Under the pieces are notes generated by a model. It had not been told where the DNA came from and made no database searches. It saw only the letters and a list, made by a program, of their open reading frames with translations. From assembly GCF_000002995.4 (NCBI RefSeq), contig NW_025062479.1, forward strand, positions 16,674,721 through 16,738,720: a stretch of DNA of 64,000 nucleotides, written 5' to 3'. The position numbers and the translations under genes are program-made. The stretch is from Brugia malayi (lineage: Eukaryota; Nematoda; Chromadorea; Rhabditida; Onchocercidae). Below are positions 17,631 to 28,083 of the stretch, in pieces (within the stretch, counting starts at the first letter, position 1; each line of letters opens with the position of its first letter).

Positions 17631-19850
17631 ATGCATGTATGTTATATAGAAATGCACGAATGCATAGTGTCAATATTTTACGAGTAATGGGATATAGTTC
17701 GGTAACATATTGCGAGTGTTTGTTATCATCGAAAGTGGCATGAGTTACCAGTTAAATTATTACCTTTCGGATTGGACAGGCACCGAAAGACGAACTTCCT
17801 TCGAAGGTTTCAGTCCTAATCGCTTAACTCTTTCATCAATGCTGCATTTTGAAGTCAGATATGTGCGAGCAGTGAACTGATGATTGCCTTATCGACTTAT
17901 TATCAAAACCTTTTCTATTTACCTCTTTCCCCTACTTCTCTCGCTTTCTCTTTCTCTCTCTCCCTCTATATATCTTCTTTATTAACGATGGAAAACTGTG
18001 ATAAGAACTAATTTCTAAAACTTTATGCTATTTCTGATTCAAATTATTGATGAGGAAAAGTGCATCAGTGCTAATTTTAAAAGTGCTTAGATCATCGTTG
18101 ATGACAACAAAAAGTTGCTTTGTGAGGTCATAAAGGTGACGAGGACGATTGCGCTTATTAAATTTAACTCATGTGACTTAAAGGTCTTTGTTGGGGTGAT
18201 AACTCCGTAAATCGTTTTTTTTTTTTTTTGTTTAAAATGTAATTTGCTGTGTTGGATTGGGGAAAAAGTAGTCAATAAATAATGAAAAATTGTTTGGTGG
18301 ACAATTTGAGAAGGAAAAAAATTATCAAATTTATTCATTAACTTTCTCCTTTCTCTCCTCTCCTTTCTCTCTCTCTTTCTCTCCTTCTCTCCATATTAGT
18401 TTAGTTTTGTTTTTGCATTTTTGATTGAAATCGGTGATAAAATATTCTAAACGATTTTTGAATCAAACTTTTTACTGTTTCTCAATTCAGTAAATAAGTT
18501 TTAAAATTGTAATGAAATTAGATGCAAATAAAATATACTTGGTTCACTCACCCATTTTTATGCAAAAGCGACAAGCACTTTTTTCAAATACGCTGAAATG
18601 TAAGCTATGGTTCTGCACTCATCTTTATTAAGCATTAAAAATTAAATATTTATTAAATATTTAATTAGTGGACACTATTATATACAGAAAATGAAGATTA
18701 AAGTCATATTTGATTATGCCATTCTTATCACAATAATATCAATTGTATCACGAAATATCAGTGTCAATATATTTAATCAGTTTACGATCGACTATTATTA
18801 GTAGTTATTCCGGAATCATTCAGGTGCGCACAGATATGAATGTAATGTTTCATATACTGTAAATTTTCGATATTGATTCTCTGAATATTCCATATTTTTA
18901 AAAGATTTTTAATAACTTTCTTTTTTTATATTACGATGACACAGACATACATATTTACTGTGCGTAGCTTGATGAAGTAATTACATTACATGTTTTCCTA
19001 GTTCTCCCTAATATAGATAATATCGTCCTTCATCAAGATTACAAATACTCTCTCATTCTTTCCGTTTTACTCTCTCTCTCTTTCCGGTTACTTGGAACTG
19101 TCCTTTTTTGCTAAGAAAGTGTATTATGCAATGTGATGCTCATTTAGTGACATTGTTTTGTCGTTCCTATTTTCACCCTTCATGTCACAGTACCGTTGTC
19201 TAGTTTTCGGCATTTCTGCACATGTTTTCTGTCTTCTTCCCAACTTTTTTCTGGTTTTTTTTTTTTCTTGTTTTTTGGAAAAAAATCTGACATTTAATGT
19301 CATTAATCTATGAATAATATTGACATTATATAATGCAACTGAATGAATGCTTTCGATTACTTCAATTATTCATGCTGGGAAGATATATGTCACTTTCCTC
19401 ATATCACTATGGTAACTTTGGTTTCACTGCAATTTTCTGAAGTAAAGTGAACTCTGAAATTCATTTTTTAAATTAAAGAAACACCTCGATGAACACTGAA
19501 AATATTATAAAATGTTCACTATTAATATCATTGTTAGAAATCATTCTTCAATTAATTTACTCAGATTTTGAATTTCATATTTTAATTAATTCAGATGAGA
19601 CCAGTGTTTAGTTTTGATTGTATCAAGACTGAACAGATTTCTTTTTTCTTTTTATTTTTTACAAACAAATTTGTTTTTTTTTATTTGATGTTTGCAGCGC
19701 AATTTTTGCAAATATAAATCTTCTGTTGTTTTAAAATTAATTTAATTTTGTTAGATTTTGTTGATGATGATGAATAAAAAAAAACCGAAATTTACGGTAG
19801 TGAAGATGGTGGAGTTCTCAAAATTTTACATATTTAAAAATGGCTCTTTT

Positions 19851-19855
19851 TATAG
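19851..19855 (+). promoter_or_regulatory. Probable spliced-leader acceptor for cytochrome b5
   Basis: CTCTTTTTATAG ends at 19855, five bases before the ATG at 19861. This supports that ATG over the one at 19840, which would be removed from a trans-spliced mRNA. Confidence 0.55.
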
Positions 19856-19860
19856 GCAAA

Positions 19861-20837
19861 ATGGCTGATTTGCAAAGAGTAACACGGGCGCAAGTGGCAG
19901 AACACAACACTAATAGTAGTGTATGGATGTGCATCGAGAACCAAGTTTATGACCTGACCACATTTCTGGATCAGGCAAGCTTGCTTCCAGTAGTTTTACT
20001 GCTTTTGCGCATCATCTTCCTTCATATGTACATACAAATTATCTACTATCTTGTTACTGCTCTACCATATTCCACAGCATTGTCATCGCAGATTATTGCG
20101 ATAATTTCAGCATCCGGGTGGTAGTGAAGTTTTGCTGAAGTTGGCTGGTCATGATGCTACTGAACAGTATGAAGATATCGGACATTCTACAGATGCCCGA
20201 CTTATGAAGGATAAATATTTGGTTGCCGAAATAGTAGATGTAAAAAAATACTTTTCAAATTTTTTTTCCTTTTTTTCAAATAAACCATAAGTGATTTCTC
20301 TATCATTTATTTTAGCTTATTACCGAAATTCTTGCAAAATTCCTAATCATAAAATTTTTGTGTGTCATGCGTTAAATTTAAATTTTGTTTTTGAATATAA
20401 AAAAAAATGCATTTAAATTCATTTTGGTTCATAAGCAAGACAATGGATAAAATTTTTAATGATTTTACCGAAGTGAATGATTAATTATTGATATTCATGT
20501 TATGAGATCCTTATCGTTATTAACTTCAGGAGGAAAAGATGACTTATTCAAATGATGGAGAGGAATTATTCGAGAAAGAAACCATTGAAGCTGAAAACAA
20601 AAGGTAGTTTCAGTAGGAACGGAATTTATGAAATGTTATCATGGAAAAGAAGAGATTTCGTTGAATTCAATTTGTACATATCAACTGCAGTATTGCCCTT
20701 AGTTATAGTAAAACAGTGAGAGTATAATATTAATGAAATATTTTAAATTTAGTGACTCTACTACGATGGATCCGATGGTTTTTGTTGCGATATTGGCTGT
20801 AGTATTTGCTATCATATACTACTTCCTGTTGTATTAA
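19861..20837 (+). CDS. Cytochrome b5, tail-anchored
   Basis: Four exons (19861-19974, 20111-20239, 20530-20603, 20753-20837) close in phase to 133 residues, the usual size. The heme domain shows the two axial histidines, H39 in HPGG and H63 in IGHSTDAR, with [10 protein letters not shown] before the first. The last exon gives a hydrophobic tail ([17 protein letters not shown]), ending almost at the C-terminus, as expected for a tail anchor in the ER membrane. Cytochrome b5 passes electrons from its reductases to desaturases and other oxidases. The first intron has a GC donor (CAG then GCAAGC) and TTTCAG acceptor; it falls exactly before HPGG, and no GT donor gives the conserved sequence. The start follows a likely leader acceptor. 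Similar to C. elegans cytb-5 proteins; the exact orthologue was not determined. Confidence 0.93.
19975..20110 (+). other. GC-AG intron in cytochrome b5
   Basis: The intron begins GCAAGC after exon-final CAG and ends ATAATTTCAG. The AG before GCAAG matches the known strong context of functional GC donors. Splicing here restores FLDQ-HPGG, conserved throughout cytochrome b5, whereas read-through leads into unrelated hydrophobic sequence. Confidence 0.85.
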
Positions 20838-22945
20838 TTTTACTTGGTTCTTACATTGTTTAGAAATTTGTTTATTTTTTTTAAACTTCATATTTTTCCT
20901 AGATTTAACACATTACCTAGTGCTTTATTTAATTGTTTTGTTCTTTTCGTGATTTTTTATAAAAGAACAAGTGTTACGAAAAAAAATTTTTTCTAGTTGT
21001 TTTTACAGGAAATTCATCCAAATTTCGGCAAATTTCTGTTTTAATTAAAATCATCCAATACTGGCACGTTTTATCTTCCGAAAGCTGAACATTACGATAA
21101 CTGATCTTTTTTTTATCCATTTGTAATTTCCTGAACGAATTCAAAAAACTTTATACATTCAAAAATGATCATTTTTTTTATGGGGAATTGCTAATGAACA
21201 AAAACAATTCTTTGATATTTGTATTTTAAGCATCTCTAAAGTCATCGTTTCATCAAGAGATTTTGAACTCCTAGCTTATTTTTATTTCTACAGTCGATAA
21301 TCACATCAAAAATACTTTTTACTATTTGCATAGTAAAAGTGAGAAACAGATGATGCACATGAAGATCTACGGCTTTGGTAGAGTGCAATTAACAACAGTT
21401 CAAACAAACAATGTCAGTAACCTTCCGCAGTAGTAGTATCTTTCTCTGAACCATACATTTTCTGTTTTCAATGTTTCATCATATAAAAGTGTAATGCTAA
21501 CAACGATGTTATGGGTCACATTTTAGATTGTTATTAAATTGATTAATTCAAAGCGTCTGTACATTAAATTTTAATTTTACATTATGGGTGCTTTCTGAAA
21601 TGAATGTTTTTTTTTTGCCTTTTGCTTTTTTAGTTTTGGTACTAAGGATTCAAAATCGAAATATGAAGGTGGTTTTTCGATCAAAGTAATCCAAAAGTGC
21701 TAAAAATGATAATTGGTAATAATAGAAAGTTAGATTTGTTAGAGAATGAGAAAAAAGTGGCCAGAGTTGATTCTGAGCACAGTTAAGTTGGCATAAGAAT
21801 TTTTCAACAGAACTAAAGGAGAATTAAATTTTCCACGCGAAGATTTGTAGATTTGATTTGGATCTGTGAAAAAAAAAAAAAAAAGTATCGTATACTAGGA
21901 CGATATCCGCTTGAACTCTCGAAAATAATTATGTAGATATGATCTGTTCCAAGATATTCATAAACTTCATGAACACATCGGGTCTTTGCTTCAGCTTTTA
22001 TGGAAATAATATTAGATCTTTCACTATTTGCCTGCAATAAACTGAAACAATTTTTATAATATTTATAATTTAGTTTGGAGATAATATATATGACTTGTTG
22101 AGCTGTTCAAAATGTTTTCTTACAAAAAAAAGAAATTTTTCATCTTAATACCGACATCCGATATTTTTTTATCACATGCAATATGTTGAACAGTCTAGTT
22201 TTATAAGTGAATAACAATTTCCAATTAAGAAAATTAGAAAAACAAAAAACGAAAAGTGAAAGAAAATTTTAATGTAAATTGAGGCGAAAGGTCGTCAATT
22301 TTCTTCAGATGCATTGTTCCTTTCATTTAATATTTATAATTGTGTTTTCTCTTTTCTTTTTTTTTAAATGAATTGTTGTTTTTTTCATCTACTGTTGTCG
22401 GATCTGCTTGGAAATTTTCGAAAAAAAAGAATATTCGCCTCGTACAGTACTAAAACATTTAGAATGTATAGTAACACCTAGAATTCTAGTTGTATGCTTA
22501 AAAATGCTTTTAAGTGAAATGAGATCTATTAATAGTGTTATCATTCCAGAAGCATAGTACACTTCCTGACGCCTTTTATTAATTTACATAATTTTGAAAC
22601 TGTGGTGTTAATATTTAAATAATACTACTATTCGTCTTTTAGGTAGTAATTTATTTTCCACTTCCCTTTTAGAATTCCCAAAATTCCATTATTGTTCATA
22701 GTGTTTATTTCAAATCTGGCAAGATTTTCAATGCAATTAAATGCTCCAAATTTATAGATACTTTGCTTAATGAGACTTTTCGTATTATTTCAGATTTTTT
22801 TTTCCTTCAAACTTAATTCTTCGCAAAAAAACTTCACTTTTAAATTGAAATATGATTTTTGCACAAGAAAATGATTAATGATTAACAGTTCCTTTTACAT
22901 GTAAAATATTTAATTATGAACAGCAGTAGTGAGATTTTCCGTTCT

Positions 22946-23029
22946 TTCTTTCTGACATTATTTTTGTATAATTATTTTTTGTATAATTTCTGACATTATT
23001 TTTGTATTTCTTTCTGACATTTTTTTCCT
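22946..23029. repeat. Short tandem-like direct repeat, period about 38 bp
   Basis: The 21-base word beginning TTTCTGACATTATTTTTG occurs at 22949 and again at 22987, with a third partial copy at 23011. It is local AT-rich duplication with no coding content. Confidence 0.7.
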
Positions 23030-23045
23030 ATCAAATTTCTGTCAG

Positions 23046-23153
23046 CTGATTCCAGCAATATATTTATTAAAAAGTAAGACTGATGCTTGGCGTCAAAGTT
23101 TTCATCGACAATATTTTGTTGAAAATGAAGAAATAAATTTTAACTTGCAATGA
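23046..23153 (+). CDS. Candidate orphan terminal exon
   Basis: After TTTCTGTCAG the phase-0 frame is open for 35 codons to a TGA, beginning LIPAIYLLKSKTDAWRQ and ending INFNLQ. The composition looks more protein-like than the surroundings, but I found no partner exon upstream and no family. It could be chance. Confidence 0.2.
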   Translation: MIPAIYLLKSKTDAWRQSFHRQYFVENEEINFNLQ

Positions 23154-23690
23154 GAAATGAAATTCCATTTGCAACAAGTCGAACTTTATGAATCTTTTTT
23201 TTTTATTGTATTTTGATTATTTCACTTTTATTTGCTTGGAAGCTTTCAAGAAATATCGCTTACTTGTTGTGAATCATCACGGATTCTCCACGAGGTAATA
23301 TATATTTTGGCGGTAAGAAAATTAACTTTGATCGATGCAAACTACATATACAGAATGACTGAACAATAAGATCTCATTGATCCTCAACTAATCGCTTGCT
23401 AATCAATTCTGCACATTCTGTTATTTATTTTTTTTTTTTTTTTTTGGATTGTAACGTTTAGGATTGAGGTTAAATTATTCGCAACTTCTACAATTTTATC
23501 GCTTTCGGTTGATTAGTTGAATACAATTTTCAAAATAAATCTGATTAAATTATTGCATCATTGCACATTATTAATTTTAGAGAAAGCAATTGCTAAATGG
23601 TGGGGCCAAAGATATATTGCTTATATAAGGATAAAACAATTAATTAACAAAATCTCAACATTTCAACTCGATGAATATTCGGTCCAAAGA

Positions 23691-26600
23691 ATGAACTTAT
23701 GGCTTTTGACAATAATCTTAGCCATTGCGGCTGAAATAATCACTGTATCATCAAAAAAGGCTTTGCAAACCAAAAAAGAGGACTTTAATAGGTTGTGTTT
23801 TCTTTTTTTCTTTTAAATCTCTCATCAATGAGCAATTTGACTCATTTCATAAAATATTATTTAAATTATATTTAGAATGTATACATAAAATATTTTTTAT
23901 AAATAGAACATCAGTATTTGTGATTTTAGTGAGTAAATTTTTGAAATTTTATTGACTTTGATACTTTTATAAATTTTTTTCCCATCACGATGAAATAATT
24001 TCATTACTATTTTAATTTTGAAGCTAAGCTAAGCTAGTTAGATCATTTTAACAATTTATCAGACTTAAAAAGTGCTTGCTTAAATTAAATTTCAGCACAG
24101 ATAAGAATAAGCCGAAACAATCGTCTTCAAAAGGAATAATTAATCAAATATGGATAAAAGTAAAACGATTAGTCGAAGAAGTATACAACAAAACTTTTTG
24201 GGCAACCGCAGGATTTTTTGATGGCAAGGTGTTTCCTTTCGAAAAAAAGTTCAAACTTAAATTTTTTTCTCTCATAATAGTAAGCCACCACCACTGTCCA
24301 AAGCAAATTTGAAGCATTAACTTTGCCAAATTGAGTTCGCCTAGAAAAATTGCATTAATTTAATGAATTATAATGCAAAAAGAAAGTTAAATTCCAAAGA
24401 CTTACCCTAATTTCAGCACTCATACACATGGAAATTATTCGGAAAAACAATCCGAATTGTGATGCCACGAAGCGAGAAAGAGATTAAAAAGCAACTAGCT
24501 ACTATCCAGAAATTAATTCGTGAAAATCCTACCGAACGATGCCTTATAGTAATTTGTGTGAACATAGTGTAATTATTTCTTCTCTCAATTTTTTTTTTTT
24601 AGCAAGTTTTCTTGAGTTTGAGAAATTGGATGGTAATCAGACCAAATATTACTGTGCAAATTAAAGTCAGTATCGCAGCAAATTATTTTTCTTAATAAAT
24701 AAACGTATCAATTCTCCCTTTTAAAATTTCTATCCATTTGTTCAATAAATTCGAAATTATTAAATTGGAAGTAAAAACTACAGTAGAAAATTTTTTTAGG
24801 ATTTTTGTAATTAGTTACACAATACTATTCAATTACAACATATACTGTTATTTTCGTTGCCGACGAGCCTGGATGGCTGAAGTAAATGACCAAAGGATAT
24901 TTCAGTCGAATCATTTGATTGTTGGCTCGAATTTACCCAGAAATCTATCATCTTCTATCAGAAAGTGAACTTATTAATGCTTTCAGAACTGTTCTTTTTA
25001 TTTCATTCATCCATTTCTTTACTGGATTAATTTCACAGCTTCGCATAAGAAATTGCAAGAAAAGTTAACCAGAAAATCAGTTTAATTGACACACTGATTT
25101 ATTTAGCTATGATTTATACTATTTCATATTGTAGCAATAATACTTCCTATTTGATTATCCGATATCTCACCTCTCACGTGACGATCTATCTATTATTAAT
25201 CATCTATGCAAATCTTGCATATAGAAGATGATTAATTGACTGTATCATTCGCAGCTAATCGTTCATGCACAATGAATCCAACAAATTTTTAAGACAAACC
25301 TAAGTATACGTTATCATATTGATTGTTTCACTTATCAACTCAACTTTATACTTTCATTAATTTACTCTTATCTAGTTTTTTTTTTTTTTTTTTTTTTCTC
25401 CAGATAGTATTTTAAGTTAAGCTCAAGAATTTTCAAAGTTTTTCTATTTTTTTTCTTCATCGTAGCAATAGAACTTGTAAAAGAAGCTTCTATCAAGTTA
25501 TCAGCAAATCCAATAGAAACAATCTTAGAACAAGGAAAAGAAATGATAACAGATAAAGGCGTGGAGGAAAACACATTTAAAAGATTGTCATTTGGCAATT
25601 TTAATAAAATCGAATTGTTAACTATTCATAAACACATATATTATTCGTTAGCAGCATATGTCACATAGATCAACTAAGTACCAAAAGCCAAGCATAAAAT
25701 AACGTCAAGGCTGAAAAGAAAAAATGCAGGGCATGCACCGCATAATCTGCAGAAGTTTAATTCCATTTATTAGTCATATTTTCTACGAGATTTAACAAAC
25801 GTGATACTCTTTTTCTGTAGAACAAATGAAATTGGCTTGCTAAAAAGTGTAGAACGATTCAATTCGAAATTTAATAATGAAGACAATATTGTGAAATTCG
25901 GTCCTACTAGACATATGACAAAGTTACTTCGATATAAATTTCAATTTTCTCTCATATTTTTAAAACTGCTTGAGTCATTTAAAAAATTCAATCAGAAAAT
26001 TTACAGAGTTGGTGCGGGAATATCACATAAACAGGAACTATCAGCGATTATTGGTCTAACCTCGTTGGTTTGGGTCAATAAGTTGGAAGAAGGGTTTGCT
26101 TTCACGCGTTTTAATTTGATTAAAGTAAATCTAATCAAAGTTGAAAAAGCAATAGTTGAAATAATGAATATGCCATGAAAAATTAACAGTTCTGCTTTCA
26201 AGGAGATTTTGCCTCATTTTCAAAAACAATTAAAATTCTTCGTGCATTTTTGCAAATTTGAAAAATTGGAAACAATCACCCCATTTTATTCTTTATTTTC
26301 ATATTTATAAACGGCTGAGTATGAGTCTCCAGCTCAAACGCAATCCAATTTTAGGGCCAGTTGATTAATATGAAATATTTTGATTATGTTTTAAAATTAG
26401 GCAAAATATCATCTTTAACAAATTGGGATAGTTTTGAATTTTTTTTTTCAGTTACGAAATTAATTAGTTGCTTATAGTTTGCTTAACGTACCGGAATTAC
26501 AAGATAAGAGTGATGAAGCGTCGTCTGCATCTCTGATGAGGTTATTTTATTTAAATTTCATGAATTGAGCGCAAAATTTGCGGGTTTAGTACAGCGACTT

Positions 26601-26788
26601 GAAACTTAGTGTTAAATGGATGTTTTCGGGAAATTCAATAGGATACTGAGGGAAAAGAAATATTTTAAGTGTTAACAACTTTTGAATGCAATTATAGGCA
26701 TCATATTCAGCAAGCGATTGACAATGAATCGAAACAGATTCTTACTTTAGATGAGAGCAATGAAGAATCTGCAGGATATTTATTATAA
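23691..26788 (+). CDS. Unrecognised multi-exon gene with a signal peptide
   Basis: The first exon (23691-23791) begins with a signal-peptide-like MNLWLLTIILAIAAEIITVSS. It joins in phase to 24096-24228 (Lys-rich, then VEEVYNKTFWATAGFFDGK) and 24417-24548 (HSYTWKLFGK to NPTERCLI). A further piece starts at 24603 (QVFLSLRNWM, with an N-I-T sequon). After an unresolved gap, exons near 25466-25648, 25821-25921 and 26007-26096 can be joined in phase to 26478-26540 (LLNVPELQDKSDEAS) and 26698-26788 (HHIQQAIDNE to GYLL and stop). I do not recognise the family. The predicted product would be secreted or luminal, mostly helical and charged. The middle exon and several donors are uncertain, so this could be two genes. 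The spacing to TMBIM4 (1.3 kb, same strand) gives no functional clue. Confidence 0.45.
25195..25237. repeat. Imperfect inverted repeat
   Basis: ATTAATCATCT-ATGCAA is followed three bases later by TTGCAT-ATAG-AAGATGATTAAT. The arms pair except for a four-base insertion in the right arm. It lies in the unresolved middle of the orphan secreted gene and could fold as a bulged hairpin in RNA. No function is known. Confidence 0.6.
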
Positions 26789-28083
26789 GACTACAACTAA
26801 ATTCTGGTAATTTTGCGAAAATTATTCAAGGACTTGAAAACGAGCTGAAATTAGAGTCCAAAAATACAGGATTTTCTTTTCTCTTGACAATCTGATGGAC
26901 ATTCGTATGTCACCCTCTGGAGAAAATCAAATTAAATAAATTTGAATAATCTAGCAGATCTATCTTTACGAAATGAGTAATCAATCTTTCAAAAGAATAG
27001 GAATTAGTTGAATAAAAGCATTTTTTAAAGTGAATGAATACTGAAATAATTGCAGAATGAAAGAAAGAAATTCATCCTCACAATTTCTATACAATGATAA
27101 AAAGGTTAAAGATTTTTAAAAAATCAATGAAAATTGATTGTGATATTGTTCGGCGTGAAAATTCCGATGGATTACGTTCAGTAAGATGCGGGCGACGAAA
27201 TGTTGTTAGTAGAAGTTTAGAAATTACAAAAATGGATGGAAAAGAGATGGCAATCAGGAATTGGATGCTTAAATGAAGATAAATGGAAAACAATTTGTAA
27301 AAGCAATTTGCTTTTTTGATAACTGAAACCTAAAATTTTCGTTTTGCTCATTATAAATTAAATTTTTTTCCTTGACACTGCAAAAAGGAATCATTCACTG
27401 AAAGTTATGCTCTTTCACTCTGCATTTATTTAATTCATAATTTAATTTGAAAAGAAAAGTGAGATCTGATCTTATTATGAACTAAGCATCTACAAGAAGA
27501 AAGAGCTTATATGAATAAAAATTTTAATTCATTTTGTGATTTTGTTAATTCTATTTGTGTTGTTATTTGCCATAGTTCTCTATTGCTCGTCACTTCAATA
27601 AATCGTTCTTCTTTCCTTGCAGGCAAAATAAAATTGAAATATTAAGTTTTAGTTGCTAGAATTTCCGAAAATAGTATGTACTATAAGATGGAATAGACGA
27701 AAAAATGAAGCAGAATGAGCAATGGACCACGTAAGATTCGATAAGTTATCTTCCGATTAACCCTAATATCAATTATCCTGGCTTTTGGTTTTAAAGGAAT
27801 AGTAACATAAGCTGATAGAATCGAGCTGTAATATAAAGTAACGATTTCTGGAACGACCGTCTGCGCCTGGAGAATGGTTACAGGTGCGGGAAGAGATTTG
27901 GTGGTTGGTAAGGAGGGTGGACTGTTGGTTTATGTGCGGTGAGTTTTCTATGGGTTGTGGGTGACAACGAAGGTGTCAAGTGATGAGGACTGGAAAATAA
28001 GAGTAATATGAGAGGGAGAATTTGAAATGAATACTTTGAAGGAGGGAGTAATTCTCGTGAGATTTCAGTTATCTAACGGAATT
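26789..28083. other. Spacer upstream of TMBIM4
   Basis: About 1.3 kb. The last part (about 27850-27990) is unusually G-rich for this window and probably belongs to the TMBIM4 promoter or leader. A Lys/Arg-rich open frame near 27094-27276 overlaps an equally open frame on the other strand and is not credible. No gene is seen. Confidence 0.4.

Larger units (their letters stand above)
17138..19850. other. Shared 5' region of divergent rab-6 and cytochrome b5
   Basis: About 2.7 kb between two divergently transcribed genes. The 17340-17640 part is less AT-rich and ends in an imperfect CA/GT-type repeat (about 17592-17630). CT-rich runs lie at about 17926-17968 and 18342-18393. The promoters of both genes presumably lie here, but I see no defined elements. 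The open frames are not credible genes. Confidence 0.45.
20838..23690. other. Spacer after cytochrome b5
   Basis: About 2.85 kb of AT-rich sequence with T runs near 21607 and 23430 and a 38-bp-period direct repeat near 22946-23029. One candidate exon (23046-23153) is listed separately. Nothing else is supported. Confidence 0.45.

Noticed and set aside
17301..17632. Two overlapping minus-strand frames upstream of rab-6
   Set aside because: One includes the CA-type simple repeat read as alternating Val/Cys/Arg; neither has a family or a phase-correct link to rab-6.
19840..19860. Upstream in-frame ATG for cytochrome b5 (MALFIGK)
   Set aside because: A 3' splice site lies between it and the next ATG, and family members start with MADL.
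27087..27293. Opposed open frames on both strands
   Set aside because: Both are similarly open, with no splice context or family; probably chance.
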